Notes: generated from the letters alone by a model not told the origin. 38,857 bases of DNA from SFWF01 sp045539925 (GCA_045539925.1 JAZQGH010000140.1:1-38857); one strand, 5' to 3'; positions 1-8,690 are shown, numbered from the stretch's first letter. Made by a program: numbers and translations.

Positions 1-1
1 G

Positions 2-2950
2 GTTAAAAACCTTGGTATAGACTGTGCGTATATTAACTACAGAAGTAACGTTGGTGCAATTATTGCCTTTAACAAGGGCGGCACGGTAACGGTAGAACAG
101 TCTTATGTCGGTGCAGATGTTTATCTCTCTGCTAACGACTGCGGAGCTATTTTAGGTGCTACCAACAGTAATGTTACTGTAAATAGCTGCTATTCTCTCG
201 CAACAGTTGATTATGTGCGTTATGGCGGTTTTATTGCCGATGCCTACGGAAGCGACAAGACCCGTGAGATAGAAAGTTGCTACAACGCAAACGGCGCTAT
301 CTCAAACAAGACCATTTCTTCAAGTCTTTCTAAAAACTCTTATGCGACAGTCAAAGGAAACGGAGCAATCGTCCTCACTGCAGATAAGATGCAGGGTGAG
401 ACTTCTATTGGCACCATGGCAAACCTTGGAGACAAGTTTGTTATCACCGAAACTTATCCCGTGCTTCGAATATTCTTAGATGAACTTACAGATTATAATA
501 TCCCTCTCGGAACACAGCTGTTCGCAGGAGCAGGAACCGAAACTCAACCTTATCTTATCTCTGATGTTAAGGATCTTCGTTATATGGTTGCTCTCGGAGG
601 AAAAGGCGCATATTATCAGCTCACAAGCAACATCTATATAAATGACATTACTAAAATAGATTGGAAAACAGGTGAGGTAAAGGACGAAAGTTATACTCCT
701 GTCACTTGGTTTTCGGGAACCTCTAAAGATAGATATGACGGCTTTGAGGATGATATCCAGTTCAAAGGAACCCTTGACGGAAACGGTTTTACTGTCTACG
801 GTCTTTGGTATCCTTCCGACTTTGATAAGATATCTTCAGGTCTTATTCCTGGTGCTGCAGCCACTACAGTCAAAAACCTCACCCTTTCTCACAGCTGTGT
901 GGTTGGCGGACGTTATGCAGGCGCAATATCCTCTGACTTCCAAGGAACTGCAAATACTGTAGTGGTTGATGATACTGTTACGGTCATCGGAAAGAATAAT
1001 GCTGAGACGAGTTCTCGTTCCATAGGCGGTCTTTTTGGCTACACCAATGGCGTAACCTTTACCGACTGCGCATTTTACGGAACTCTCAGCGGCTCATCTG
1101 CTCACATTTACGGTCTTGTGGGCCTCTCTTGGGGTACCGATATACATGCCACAAACTGCTTCAGCATAGGATATCAGCCCTTTACAGCCTCTATAGCTGA
1201 AAAATCATACAGCACCGAGGCGGAGGCCGAAGCTTATTATAGCAATATTTATAGGGTATCTAATGTATATACCGATACTCACTTTAGAAATAACAAGGTC
1301 ACCTATAATTACGACTCCGACGGAGTCGATACCGACGGTGACGGTCAACTTGAATACGATCAGTCTGCATCATATACAGTCTTTAGCTTTACAGAGCTTA
1401 CTAATGCACAAATGAATGGCTCTTCGGCTCTCGATAATATGTCTGGACTCTCTCCTGATATCTGGTATGCAAATCGGTCAGTTCCCAAAACTAAGCTTTG
1501 GGCGCAGACTAACGGTGATGTTGACCTTGATGGCATAGAGGCGGTAACCGACGATATCGTTGCAATTCGAGAAACTATAATAGGCACTCAAGACGCTTCG
1601 CTCACCGACTTTAACAGAAACGGAAAGACTGATGTTTGCGACCTCGTAGCTGTTTGGAAACACGCGCCCATCCGATACACAGGAGAATTTGGTTACACCC
1701 TTTCACATTGGTACAGTCCTGCTGATTATGTTATAGTGTACGCAGCAGGTGATGACTGTGCGGAGAGTGCTGCCGAATCTCTTCAGTCAAAGCTTTCCGA
1801 ACAGGGTATAAACCTCAGCGTATACGCAGACTCGGCCCTCTCTTCGACCGAGAAGGAGATTCTCATCGGTAACACCAACCGCGGGCTTGCCGAAGACGGA
1901 CTTGATGACGGCATGTATAAGATAACCGTCACCGGTGATAAGATTCAGTTCAGCGCAAACACAAGTACAGCCCTCAGTACAGCCGTAAAGACCTTTGTAA
2001 ACTTTTCTCCTAAAGGCTTCGCCGTTTCTGCCGAAGGCTATTACGAATATGAGGGTGAGAAAACCGTTTCAGGCAGGACCTATACCTGTGTATGGGGTGA
2101 CGAATTTTACGGTAACTCTCTCAACAAAAACAAATGGGTCTGCGACATAAACCGCAGCAGAATGGGTGGATACAGTGACCTTAAGCTCCTTGACAATGAG
2201 GAGACCGTTCAAGTCAAAGACGGAAGTCTCCGTCTTATCTCAAAGGCCTACACCGATCCTTCAAATTCTAACATAAAATACGCAGCCCCAGCTTCTGTCC
2301 ACACTCAGGGACTGATGGAATATCGCTACGGCTATGTTGAGATTAAAGCTCGTGTACCCTACAGAACAGGCGTATGGCCATCTTTCTGGATGACAAGCGC
2401 AGGAACGCTGGGCGGTAGACAGTGTACTGATTATCATGTTGAAGTAGATATGTTCGAGGTTTTTGGCTCAACCGACACCCTCAAAACTAATATTCACAAG
2501 TGGTATTCAGACTCAACTGAGATATATCAAAACGGCACCAAACATATTATGGCACGTGATGATACCGTATTAGATCAGCTACTTGGAAATATTGATTCTT
2601 ACACATTTAAAAACGGCACCTCAGAAGCCGAAGACTGGCATACCTACGGTTTCGAATGGTATAATGGAACTATGAAGATGTATGTAGACGACAAAGCATT
2701 CAAAACCTACGACACAAAAAATGCTTATTCCTGCTTCGGAGCGGAAGCTTTCGAACAAGATAGGGATATGTCAGGCTACAACGATCCGCTTTTCGTCATT
2801 TTCAACAACCACATCTTTACAGAAAATGCCACCTTGAAACCGAACACCATCACAGGCTATGAGGATAACCTTCCTGCATGTTATGAGATAGACTATTTAC
2901 GTCTCTATCAGGGAACCGAAGAAAAAACCGAAATCAGAACAAAGTACTGA
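2..2950 (+). CDS. Secreted GH16 beta-glucanase with internal dockerin (5' truncated)
   Basis: The reading frame is open from base 2, so the true start lies outside the window; a GTG at 215 is only an internal codon. Counting residues from that GTG: an N-terminal repetitive region of GLUG/beta-helix flavour (about 1-430), a type I dockerin with two calcium loops (D435-V-D-L-D-G and D465-F-N-R-N-G, about 434-485), a linking domain (about 490-620) like those next to clostridial glycosidases (contains ILIGNTNR), then a GH16 catalytic domain (about 625-905). The GH16 signature E743-V-D-M-F-E748 supplies nucleophile E743 and acid/base E748, so hydrolysis of beta-1,3/1,4-glucans such as laminarin or lichenan is likely. 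The dockerin implies docking to a cohesin scaffold. It is placed internally, which is less usual. The precise substrate cannot be read from the sequence. Confidence 0.88.
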   Translation, partial: VKNLGIDCAYINYRSNVGAIIAFNKGGTVTVEQSYVGADVYLSANDCGAILGATNSNVTVNSCYSLATVDYVRYGGFIADAYGSDKTREIESCYNANGAISNKTISSSLSKNSYATVKGNGAIVLTADKMQGETSIGTMANLGDKFVITETYPVLRIFLDELTDYNIPLGTQLFAGAGTETQPYLISDVKDLRYMVALGGKGAYYQLTSNIYINDITKIDWKTGEVKDESYTPVTWFSGTSKDRYDGFEDDIQFKGTLDGNGFTVYGLWYPSDFDKISSGLIPGAAATTVKNLTLSHSCVVGGRYAGAISSDFQGTANTVVVDDTVTVIGKNNAETSSRSIGGLFGYTNGVTFTDCAFYGTLSGSSAHIYGLVGLSWGTDIHATNCFSIGYQPFTASIAEKSYSTEAEAEAYYSNIYRVSNVYTDTHFRNNKVTYNYDSDGVDTDGDGQLEYDQSASYTVFSFTELTNAQMNGSSALDNMSGLSPDIWYANRSVPKTKLWAQTNGDVDLDGIEAVTDDIVAIRETIIGTQDASLTDFNRNGKTDVCDLVAVWKHAPIRYTGEFGYTLSHWYSPADYVIVYAAGDDCAESAAESLQSKLSEQGINLSVYADSALSSTEKEILIGNTNRGLAEDGLDDGMYKITVTGDKIQFSANTSTALSTAVKTFVNFSPKGFAVSAEGYYEYEGEKTVSGRTYTCVWGDEFYGNSLNKNKWVCDINRSRMGGYSDLKLLDNEETVQVKDGSLRLISKAYTDPSNSNIKYAAPASVHTQGLMEYRYGYVEIKARVPYRTGVWPSFWMTSAGTLGGRQCTDYHVEVDMFEVFGSTDTLKTNIHKWYSDSTEIYQNGTKHIMARDDTVLDQLLGNIDSYTFKNGTSEAEDWHTYGFEWYNGTMKMYVDDKAFKTYDTKNAYSCFGAEAFEQDRDMSGYNDPLFVIFNNHIFTENATLKPNTITGYEDNLPACYEIDYLRLYQGTEEKTEIRTKY

Positions 2951-3030
2951 TTTGATTTTGCGGTTAAAATAACAAAAACTGCGCAAAACGGAGATATTAT
3001 TCCCTAAAAATATAAAAATATAAATAAATC

Positions 3031-3060
3031 TTGACAAGCATGTGTCGTTTATAGTATAAT
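3031..3060 (+). promoter_or_regulatory. Sigma-A promoter of rpsU
   Basis: TTGACA at 3031-3036 and TATAAT at 3055-3060, both consensus, with an 18-nt spacer, 50 nt upstream of the S21 start codon. Confidence 0.85.
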
Positions 3061-3077
3061 ACAGCTTGTAGGTTTAT

Positions 3078-3101
3078 CCTCTGCAATAATGCAAAGGGAG
3101 G
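3078..3101 (+). promoter_or_regulatory. Possible leader hairpin pairing the rpsU ribosome binding site
   Basis: CCTC (3078-3081) can pair with GAGG (3098-3101), part of the Shine-Dalgarno, and TGCA (3082-3085) with TGCA (3090-3093) around an ATAA loop. It could modulate S21 translation. The fold is short and not proven. Confidence 0.35.
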
Positions 3102-3110
3102 GAATTAGAA

Positions 3111-3287
3111 ATGAGTCAGGTAAGACTTAAAGAGAACGAATCGCTTGATAATGCGCTTAGACGTTTTAAGAGACAGACGGCTAAAGACGGAGTTATTCAG
3201 GAAGTCCGTAAAAGAGAGCACTACGAAAAGCCCTCTGTAAAGCGCAAGAAGAAGTCTGAAGCGGCACGCAAACGCAAGTTCCGCTAA
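3111..3287 (+). CDS. rpsU: 30S ribosomal protein S21
   Basis: A 58-residue, very basic protein beginning MSQVRLKENESLDNALRRFK and ending in a Lys/Arg-rich tail (KRKKKSEAARKRKFR). Both the N-terminal signature and the length match bacterial S21, a small-subunit protein near the 3' end of 16S rRNA that helps base pairing with the mRNA leader. The start ATG follows GGGAGGG. The gene has its own consensus promoter and is closed by a Rho-independent terminator, so it is probably monocistronic, with yqeG following after the terminator. Confidence 0.95.
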   Translation: MSQVRLKENESLDNALRRFKRQTAKDGVIQEVRKREHYEKPSVKRKKKSEAARKRKFR

Positions 3288-3307
3288 GCGATAGTGTTTT
3301 AAAAGCT

Positions 3308-3335
3308 AAAGCGGTTGCAGAGCAACCGCTTTTTC
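3308..3335 (+). terminator. Rho-independent terminator after rpsU
   Basis: AAGCGGTTGC pairs with GCAACCGCTT around an AGA loop, followed by a T run, directly after the S21 stop codon. Confidence 0.85.
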
Positions 3336-3352
3336 TGTTATCAAGGTGAAAT

Positions 3353-3844
3353 ATGTTGAGACCTAATTTTATATTTAATGCCGTCACCGATATAACGGTG
3401 GATTTTTTAAAGAAAAATAATATTTCCGCACTGCTTTTAGATGTTGATAACACCCTGTCCGTTGCTCATGCCGATAAAACCCTTCGTATGGGCGCTGCTG
3501 AGTGGATAGACAGTATGAAAATGGGCGGAATTTCTCTTATGATACTGTCAAACGCCAAAAAACACCGCGCACAGCTCTTTGCCGAAAGTATCGGTCTGCC
3601 AGTGCTGGGCTTGGCGGCTAAACCTCTTCCTTTTGGGTATATTAAAGCTGTAAAAATGCTTAAAAAATCCAAAAAAAATACTGCAATGGTGGGCGACCAG
3701 ATTTTTACCGATGTTTTAGGCGGAAATCTTGCAGGTCTGAAAACTGTATGGGTTACAGATATTACCCCTGAGGATAAAATAGGTTTTAAAATTAAAAGAT
3801 ACTTTGAAAAAATACTGCTAAAGAGGTGGAAAAATGAGCGCTAA
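3353..3844 (+). CDS. yqeG: YqeG-family HAD-IIIA phosphatase
   Basis: A 163-residue HAD-superfamily protein. Motif I is LLLDVDNTL with D30 (nucleophile) and D32; motif II is LSN (S66); the acidic motif GDQ with D115 followed by TD lies near 114-120. This order and length fit the YqeG family, soluble phosphatases of unknown physiological substrate that are widespread in Firmicutes; the relation to yeast Gep4 (phosphatidylglycerophosphate phosphatase) is a family-level clue, not proof. ATG 3353 is preceded by AAGGTGA. The 3' end overlaps the next gene by 11 nt, suggesting translational coupling. Confidence 0.88.
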   Translation: MLRPNFIFNAVTDITVDFLKKNNISALLLDVDNTLSVAHADKTLRMGAAEWIDSMKMGGISLMILSNAKKHRAQLFAESIGLPVLGLAAKPLPFGYIKAVKMLKKSKKNTAMVGDQIFTDVLGGNLAGLKTVWVTDITPEDKIGFKIKRYFEKILLKRWKNER

Positions 3845-4688
3845 ATTCGGACCCGCAGGCAATAGCGAAAGCTTTGCAAAAATGGGATATAAATCAAGTC
3901 TTGATGTTCCCGAGTATATCGAGAAAATGGGTCTTGATGCCTTTGAATATCAGTGCGGCAGAGGTGTTAACATCGGCACCGATAAAGCACAAAAACTTGG
4001 TGTTTTAGCACGTCAAAAGGGTATAGCACTGTCCCTCCACGCCCCTTACTATATATCTATGTCCTCTACTGAAGAGGAAAAACGCATAAAATCGGTAGAT
4101 TATATTCTTCAAAGTGCACGTGCCGTTAAGGCAATGGGAGGGGAGAGGATAATCGTTCACACAGGCTCCTGCGGTAAAATTCCCCGCGAAGAGGCACTCA
4201 ACCTTGCAACAGATACTATGAAAATGGCTCTTGCTGCCCTTGATAGCGAGGGGCTTGGCAGTGTCCGTATCTGCCCCGAAACAATGGGGAAGGTAAATCA
4301 GCTGGGCACTCTCAGTGAGGTGCTTTCCCTCTGCGAACTTGACGAGAGGCTTATCCCTTGCATCGACTTTGGTCACCTGAATGCCCGCGATAGGGGAATA
4401 CTTAAAACGTATAAGGATTTCGAGTATGTATTCAATACAATCGAAAACCGTTTAGGGCTTTCCCGTCTGAGAGAATATCATTCCCACTTTTCAAAAATCG
4501 AATATTCTGCAGGCGGCGAGGTCAGACACCTGACCTTTGAGGATGAGGTTTTCGGACCAAACTTCGAGCCTGTGGCAGAGCTTACCTATAAAAAACAGTG
4601 TTCTCCCACAATCATCTGCGAATCAGCAGGAACTCAGGCAGAAGATGCAAAAACAATGAAAAATTATTATTGGAGTATACAAAAATGA
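3834..4688 (+). CDS. TIM-barrel protein related to endonuclease IV
   Basis: A 284-residue protein with most of the metal-site pattern of AP endonuclease family 2 (Nfo): H69 (LHAPYY), H109 (VHTGS), E149 (PETMG), D178 and H181 (DFGH), H216 (YHSHF), H232 (RH) and E263 (CESAG). Several positions coincide numerically with E. coli Nfo. The Asp that precedes the Arg-His pair in Nfo is Val here, so one zinc ligand may be missing or moved. It may cleave abasic sites, or may be a diverged TIM-barrel enzyme. ATG 3834 follows GAGGTGG. It overlaps yqeG upstream, and its stop overlaps the aroQ start, so it belongs to the yqeG-aroQ-peptidase operon. Confidence 0.78.
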   Translation: MSAKFGPAGNSESFAKMGYKSSLDVPEYIEKMGLDAFEYQCGRGVNIGTDKAQKLGVLARQKGIALSLHAPYYISMSSTEEEKRIKSVDYILQSARAVKAMGGERIIVHTGSCGKIPREEALNLATDTMKMALAALDSEGLGSVRICPETMGKVNQLGTLSEVLSLCELDERLIPCIDFGHLNARDRGILKTYKDFEYVFNTIENRLGLSRLREYHSHFSKIEYSAGGEVRHLTFEDEVFGPNFEPVAELTYKKQCSPTIICESAGTQAEDAKTMKNYYWSIQK

Positions 4689-5116
4689 AAAAAATACTTA
4701 TTATGAACGGACCCAATCTTGATATGGTAGGAATTCGTGAACCGGGCGTTTACGGAAGTGAAACTCTCGAATCTATCAATGCCGAAATTAAATCCTATGC
4801 CGAAACCCTTGGAATAGAGTGCAATTTTTTTCAGTCTAACTGTGAAGGTGCGCTTATAGATAAGATTCATTCGGTGCTAAATGATTACGACGGATGTGTC
4901 CTCAACGCAGGTGCTTACACCCACTACAGTTATGCTCTGCGCGATGCAATCTCTTCGGTAAATAAGCCTTTTATCGAGGTGCATATGTCCAATGTTCATT
5001 CTCGCGAAGAGTTCCGTCACACCTCTGTAATATCCGCTGTTTGCAAAGGAGTAATTGCAGGTTTCGGAAAACATAGCTATATGCTGGCTGTAAAAGCTCT
5101 GGGTGATATGCTTTAA
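4685..5116 (+). CDS. aroQ: Type II 3-dehydroquinate dehydratase
   Basis: A 143-residue protein starting MKKILIMNGPNLDMVGIREP, the signature of type II dehydroquinases, which convert 3-dehydroquinate to 3-dehydroshikimate in the shikimate pathway. The flexible loop with the catalytic Arg and Tyr (REPGVYG), the substrate-binding NAGAYTHYS segment and the catalytic His region (EVHMSNVHSREEFRH) are all present. Length is typical. The ATG at 4685 overlaps the preceding stop (ATGA) and sits downstream of GGAG; a frame extension upstream of it is not needed. The stop overlaps the next start (TAATG), so three cistrons are tightly coupled. Confidence 0.95.
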   Translation: MKKILIMNGPNLDMVGIREPGVYGSETLESINAEIKSYAETLGIECNFFQSNCEGALIDKIHSVLNDYDGCVLNAGAYTHYSYALRDAISSVNKPFIEVHMSNVHSREEFRHTSVISAVCKGVIAGFGKHSYMLAVKALGDML

Positions 5117-6165
5117 TGAATACACTTCGCTATATTACAGATAAAACGGCGGTGCTTATATACACACCTACAAACCGTCGGTATCTTACGGGATTTCCCT
5201 CAAGTCTCGGCTATCTGCTCATGACTAAAAACGGTAATAAACTTTTTGTAGACAGCAGATACTTTGAGGCGGCAACAAAAAAAGCGGTCAATACCGATGT
5301 GGTGCGTTTCAACAGCTTTTTGACAGAGCTTACAGAGGAACTCGAAAAGCAGGGGATAGAAAAACTGCTTATCGAGACCGAAAACGATATTGCCTTTTAT
5401 ACTGCACTAAAATCAAAGCTCAAGGTAAAGGTTGTGCCGTCTCAGTCCCTGTCAGACCGACTGATCTCTCTGCGTTCGGTTAAGAAAAAAGAAGAGGTCG
5501 AAAGTATTGTGGCGGCTCAGCGTATAGCCGAAAAAGCCTTCGACGATGTGCTGTCTTTTATAAAGGTAGGGGTCACCGAAAAAGAGATTGCCGCCTTTCT
5601 TGAGTATAAAATGAAACAATACGGCGCCGAAGGGATTGCCTTCGATACCATAGCGGTGTCGGGTGCTAATACCTCTCTGCCTCATGGTGTTCCCTCAGAA
5701 AAAACGATATCAGAGGGCGATTTTATCACTATGGATTTCGGTGCTACACTAAACGGCTACTGCAGTGATATGACAAGAACTGTTGCAGTAGGATACGCTA
5801 CCGACGAGATGGCCGAGGTATATAACACAGTGCTTGAGGCTCAGATAAATGTAATAAACACAGTCAGAGCAGGGGTAAGGTGTGTGGATGCCGATGCCGC
5901 AGCAAGAAGTATTATAACTGATAAAGGCTACGGTGAATATTTCGGACACAGCACAGGCCACGGAGTCGGACTTATGATACACGAAAAGCCTAATCTTTCA
6001 CCAAAAGCAGGGGATACAAAGCTCCGCGCAGGACAGATTGTCACCGACGAACCGGGTATATATCTCACGGGAAAATTCGGGGTCAGAATAGAAGACATGC
6101 TTTATGTTCGAAAGAATGGTGTTAAAAACTTGACAAAAGCGCCGAAACATCTTATAATCCTATAA
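5116..6165 (+). CDS. M24 family Xaa-Pro aminopeptidase
   Basis: A 349-residue protein with an N-terminal creatinase-like domain (about 1-120) and a C-terminal pita-bread M24 domain (about 125-345). The five metal ligands are visible: D207 (MDFGA), D218 (CSDMTRT), H282 (STGHGVG), E312 (DEPGIY) and E326 (RIEDM). This fits cytoplasmic Xaa-Pro dipeptidases/aminopeptidases that release N-terminal residues linked to proline. The start overlaps the aroQ stop by one base. The position just upstream of efp is a common arrangement in Firmicutes and thematically apt, since EF-P relieves stalling at proline runs. The efp promoter lies inside its 3' end. Confidence 0.92.
   Translation: MNTLRYITDKTAVLIYTPTNRRYLTGFPSSLGYLLMTKNGNKLFVDSRYFEAATKKAVNTDVVRFNSFLTELTEELEKQGIEKLLIETENDIAFYTALKSKLKVKVVPSQSLSDRLISLRSVKKKEEVESIVAAQRIAEKAFDDVLSFIKVGVTEKEIAAFLEYKMKQYGAEGIAFDTIAVSGANTSLPHGVPSEKTISEGDFITMDFGATLNGYCSDMTRTVAVGYATDEMAEVYNTVLEAQINVINTVRAGVRCVDADAAARSIITDKGYGEYFGHSTGHGVGLMIHEKPNLSPKAGDTKLRAGQIVTDEPGIYLTGKFGVRIEDMLYVRKNGVKNLTKAPKHLIIL
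6130..6158 (+). promoter_or_regulatory. Sigma-A promoter of efp inside the peptidase gene
   Basis: TTGACA at 6130-6135 and TATAAT at 6153-6158, both consensus, spacer exactly 17 nt. It lies within the last codons of the upstream gene and gives efp independent expression. Confidence 0.82.
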
Positions 6166-6221
6166 AGAGGTTTATTTTTAAATCTATTTATGTAAAAAGT
6201 TCTTTTTGGAGGAAAATAAAT

Positions 6222-6779
6222 ATGGTAACAGCAGGAGATTTCAGAAACGGTGTAACATTTGAAATGGACGGCAACGTCTATCAGATTATCGAATTCCAGC
6301 ACGTAAAACCCGGTAAAGGTGCCGCTTTCGTTCGCGCTAAGATTCGTAATGTTATTGCAGGTTCTGTTGTAGAACGCACTTTCAACCCCAACGACAAATT
6401 CCCCACCGCTTTCATCGAAAGAAAGGATATGGAATTTTCTTATGAAGACGGAGGACTTTACTACTTTATGGACCCCGAGTCCTACGAGATGATTCCCGTT
6501 AATAAGGACGATCTCGGCGATGCCTTCAAGTTCGTAAAGGAAAATATGACCTGTAAGATTCTTTCCTACAAGGGTAATGTTTTCGGTGTAGAGCCCCCCA
6601 CATTTGTTGAGCTCTTAGTTACTCAGACCGACCCTGGTTTTGCAGGCAACACCGCTACTAATGCTACCAAGCCCGCTACACTGGAAACAGGTGCAGAAAT
6701 TCGCGTACCTCTCTTCATCAACGAGGGCGACCTTCTCCGTATTGATACCCGTACAGGCGAGTATATGGAGCGCGCATAA
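6222..6779 (+). CDS. efp: Translation elongation factor P
   Basis: A 185-residue protein with the three-domain layout of EF-P: an N-terminal KOW-like domain (1-65), an OB domain (66-128) and a C-terminal OB domain (129-185) ending with IDTRTGEYMERA. EF-P binds between the P and E sites and promotes peptide bond formation at polyproline stretches. The loop residue that is modified in many bacteria is K32 (HVKPGKG). No lysine-modification gene (epmA/epmB, earP, ymfI) is seen in the window. ATG 6222 follows TTTTGGAGG. The gene has its own promoter within the preceding gene. Confidence 0.96.
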   Translation: MVTAGDFRNGVTFEMDGNVYQIIEFQHVKPGKGAAFVRAKIRNVIAGSVVERTFNPNDKFPTAFIERKDMEFSYEDGGLYYFMDPESYEMIPVNKDDLGDAFKFVKENMTCKILSYKGNVFGVEPPTFVELLVTQTDPGFAGNTATNATKPATLETGAEIRVPLFINEGDLLRIDTRTGEYMERA

Positions 6780-6829
6780 TCTGTTTATATCCACATAAAA
6801 TATAAATATCAATTTTAAGGAGCACACTT

Positions 6830-7255
6830 ATGACCATTTCCGAAAAAATTTCTTACATCAAAGGCCTTGCAGAGGGTCTTGCTCTTGATACCGATACTAA
6901 AGAGGGTAAGGTTCTCACCGCTATTATTGATCTTCTTGAAGATATGGTAGACGAAATCGACGCTATCGATGAAGCTTGCGCAGAGATCGGCGAACAGCTT
7001 GATGCTGTTGATGAGGATCTTTCTCTTCTTGAAGACGATTATTATGAAGATGAAGAAGATTATGAGGATGATGACGAGGACGAATACTACGACGATGATG
7101 TATACGAAGTAGAGTGTCCTAACTGCCACGACATAATCTATCTTGACGAGTCTATGCTTGAAGAGGAAGAAATGGTTTGTCCTAACTGCGGCACACGTCT
7201 CGAGTTCGAGTTTGAGTGTGACTGTGACGGCGAGTGCGACTGTGACGAAAACTAA
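6830..7255 (+). CDS. Acidic CD1247-type protein with C-terminal zinc ribbon
   Basis: A 141-residue, extremely acidic protein. The N-terminal part (1-65) is helical and matches the pattern of the clostridial CD1247-type N-terminal domain (SEKISYIKGLAEGL). It is followed by a run of Asp/Glu/Tyr (about 66-95), then two CPNC knuckles (about 99-126) expected to bind zinc, and a C-terminal tail with further alternating Cys (CDCDGECDCDEN). Function is unknown; it sits regularly next to efp in Clostridia. ATG 6830 follows AAGGAG. A terminator follows, so it probably shares the efp transcript. Confidence 0.8.
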   Translation: MTISEKISYIKGLAEGLALDTDTKEGKVLTAIIDLLEDMVDEIDAIDEACAEIGEQLDAVDEDLSLLEDDYYEDEEDYEDDDEDEYYDDDVYEVECPNCHDIIYLDESMLEEEEMVCPNCGTRLEFEFECDCDGECDCDEN

Positions 7256-7274
7256 TATACATTAAAACCGATTT

Positions 7275-7306
7275 GCCGCACTTAAAGTTTTTAAGTGCGG
7301 CAGTTT
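7275..7306 (+). terminator. Rho-independent terminator after the acidic protein
   Basis: GCCGCACTTAA (7275-7285) pairs perfectly with TTAAGTGCGGC (7291-7301), followed by AGTTTT. Confidence 0.8.
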
Positions 7307-7330
7307 TATAGATATTTTAAAGGAGTTTCT

Positions 7331-7972
7331 ATGAAAAAGTTCAGTTTTTGGTATCTTCTGTTGCTTGTTCCTTTCTTTTTGGGGCTTTGCATTGCTTTTT
7401 TTGAAAAGTCCTTGTACATAGCCGAGAAAGCAGTTTTTTCCGCACTGCGCGTGTTGGCTCCTGCCTTTGATATTCCTTTTACCGTACTTACCGAGCTTGG
7501 CAGTGCAGTAGGCGTAATAGCGATAACCGCGCTTATTTTCATCATTACGCTTATAACCAAAAATCACTTTTTAGATTTCGGTCTGCCTGTTGCAGTTACG
7601 ACAATAGTGTCGCGTGTTATAAATATAACGCTCAAAAATATAATCGACCGTCCCCGCCCCGATTTCAAGGTATTAGAGGCAAGTGAAGCAAGCTTTCCAA
7701 GCGGTCACGCGCAGAACAATATGGCACTGTATATATCCATATTGTTGGTTGCTCTTCTCATTGTCAAGTCTATAAGGTGGCGCACAGTGCTTAAAATATC
7801 TATGATTGCATTGCCGATTATTATCGGACTCACCCGCATCTATTTCGGTGTGCACTATTTGTCCGATGTGATTGCAGGTTGGGGTATGGGCGCGTTTGTT
7901 GCAGTATTTACCAACTATATCTACTTTAAAATATATTACAGCTTGAAGGAAAAGAAAAATGCAAAGGCTTGA
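7331..7972 (+). CDS. PAP2-family membrane phosphatase
   Basis: A 213-residue integral membrane protein with about five hydrophobic helices. The three phosphatase motifs are present: K-x6-R-P (KNIIDRPRP), PSGH (SFPSGHAQ) and SR-x5-H-x3-D (here T-R-x5-H-x3-D in TRIYFGVHYLSDVIAG). Family members dephosphorylate lipid phosphates such as undecaprenyl pyrophosphate or phosphatidylglycerol phosphate at the membrane; the substrate here is not determined. ATG 7331 with AAAGGAG seven bases upstream is the supported start. A longer frame beginning at 7295 would start inside the terminator hairpin and has no ribosome binding site. It overlaps ispD by 14 nt. Confidence 0.88.
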   Translation: MKKFSFWYLLLLVPFFLGLCIAFFEKSLYIAEKAVFSALRVLAPAFDIPFTVLTELGSAVGVIAITALIFIITLITKNHFLDFGLPVAVTTIVSRVINITLKNIIDRPRPDFKVLEASEASFPSGHAQNNMALYISILLVALLIVKSIRWRTVLKISMIALPIIIGLTRIYFGVHYLSDVIAGWGMGAFVAVFTNYIYFKIYYSLKEKKNAKA

Positions 7973-8687
7973 TTTTGCACTACAGTTTGAAAAGATAGAA
8001 ACCTCAGCTCAGGGTTATCCCGTAATAATCGTGGCGGCAGGCTCCTCCTCCCGTATGCAGGGGGTAGATAAGCAGTTTGCGCCCCTTGGCGGAATACCTG
8101 TTCTTGCGAGAACTCTTCGTGCTTTTGAAAACAGTCGGCATATAACCGAAATAACCGTTGTAACACGCAAAGAAAAAATAGCAGACATCAAAAAACTTGC
8201 CGAGCGTTATGCGGTAGGTAAGCTGAAAAATGTTATTGAAGGCGGCTCTTGTCGAGAAGAATCGGTTAAAAACGGCGTGGAGCTTTACAGAGGTAAATGC
8301 GATAAAATTCTTATTCACGACGGCGCTCGTCCCTTGGTTACAGAGGAGATTATAAAGGGAGTGGCAGAGGCGTTGTCAGATTTTGACAGCGTTACCTGCG
8401 GTGTAACCCCTAAGGATACCGTAAAGCAGGTAAATGCAGACGGCATCGCCGTAAGTACACCCGACAGAAATACTCTTGTGCTGGTCCAAACACCTCAGGG
8501 TGTCAGTGTAAGTAAATTTCTGGAGACAGCTGACAGTCAGGACCTCAGTCGCTTTACCGACGATACCTCGGTTATGGAGTTTTCTGGTCTCTTAACAAAA
8601 ATCACCGCGGGAGATTATACAAACATAAAAATCACTACACCTGAAGATATTCTGGTGGCAGAAGGCTATATAGGTAAGGAGTGGTAG
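7959..8687 (+). CDS. ispD: 2-C-methyl-D-erythritol 4-phosphate cytidylyltransferase
   Basis: A 242-residue nucleotidyltransferase with the IspD core VIIVAAGSSSRM...DKQFAPLGGIPVLARTL near residue 23, the DGARPLV motif, TPKDT and the QTPQ segment. It transfers CMP to MEP in the non-mevalonate isoprenoid pathway. The first about 20 residues precede the usual start of the fold and may be a short extension; ATG 7959 has GAAGGA upstream and overlaps the PAP2 gene. The next gene is ispF three bases downstream, giving two consecutive, though not adjacent, MEP pathway steps (IspE acts between them and is not in the window). Confidence 0.94.
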   Translation: MQRLDFALQFEKIETSAQGYPVIIVAAGSSSRMQGVDKQFAPLGGIPVLARTLRAFENSRHITEITVVTRKEKIADIKKLAERYAVGKLKNVIEGGSCREESVKNGVELYRGKCDKILIHDGARPLVTEEIIKGVAEALSDFDSVTCGVTPKDTVKQVNADGIAVSTPDRNTLVLVQTPQGVSVSKFLETADSQDLSRFTDDTSVMEFSGLLTKITAGDYTNIKITTPEDILVAEGYIGKEW

Positions 8688-8690
8688 GTC

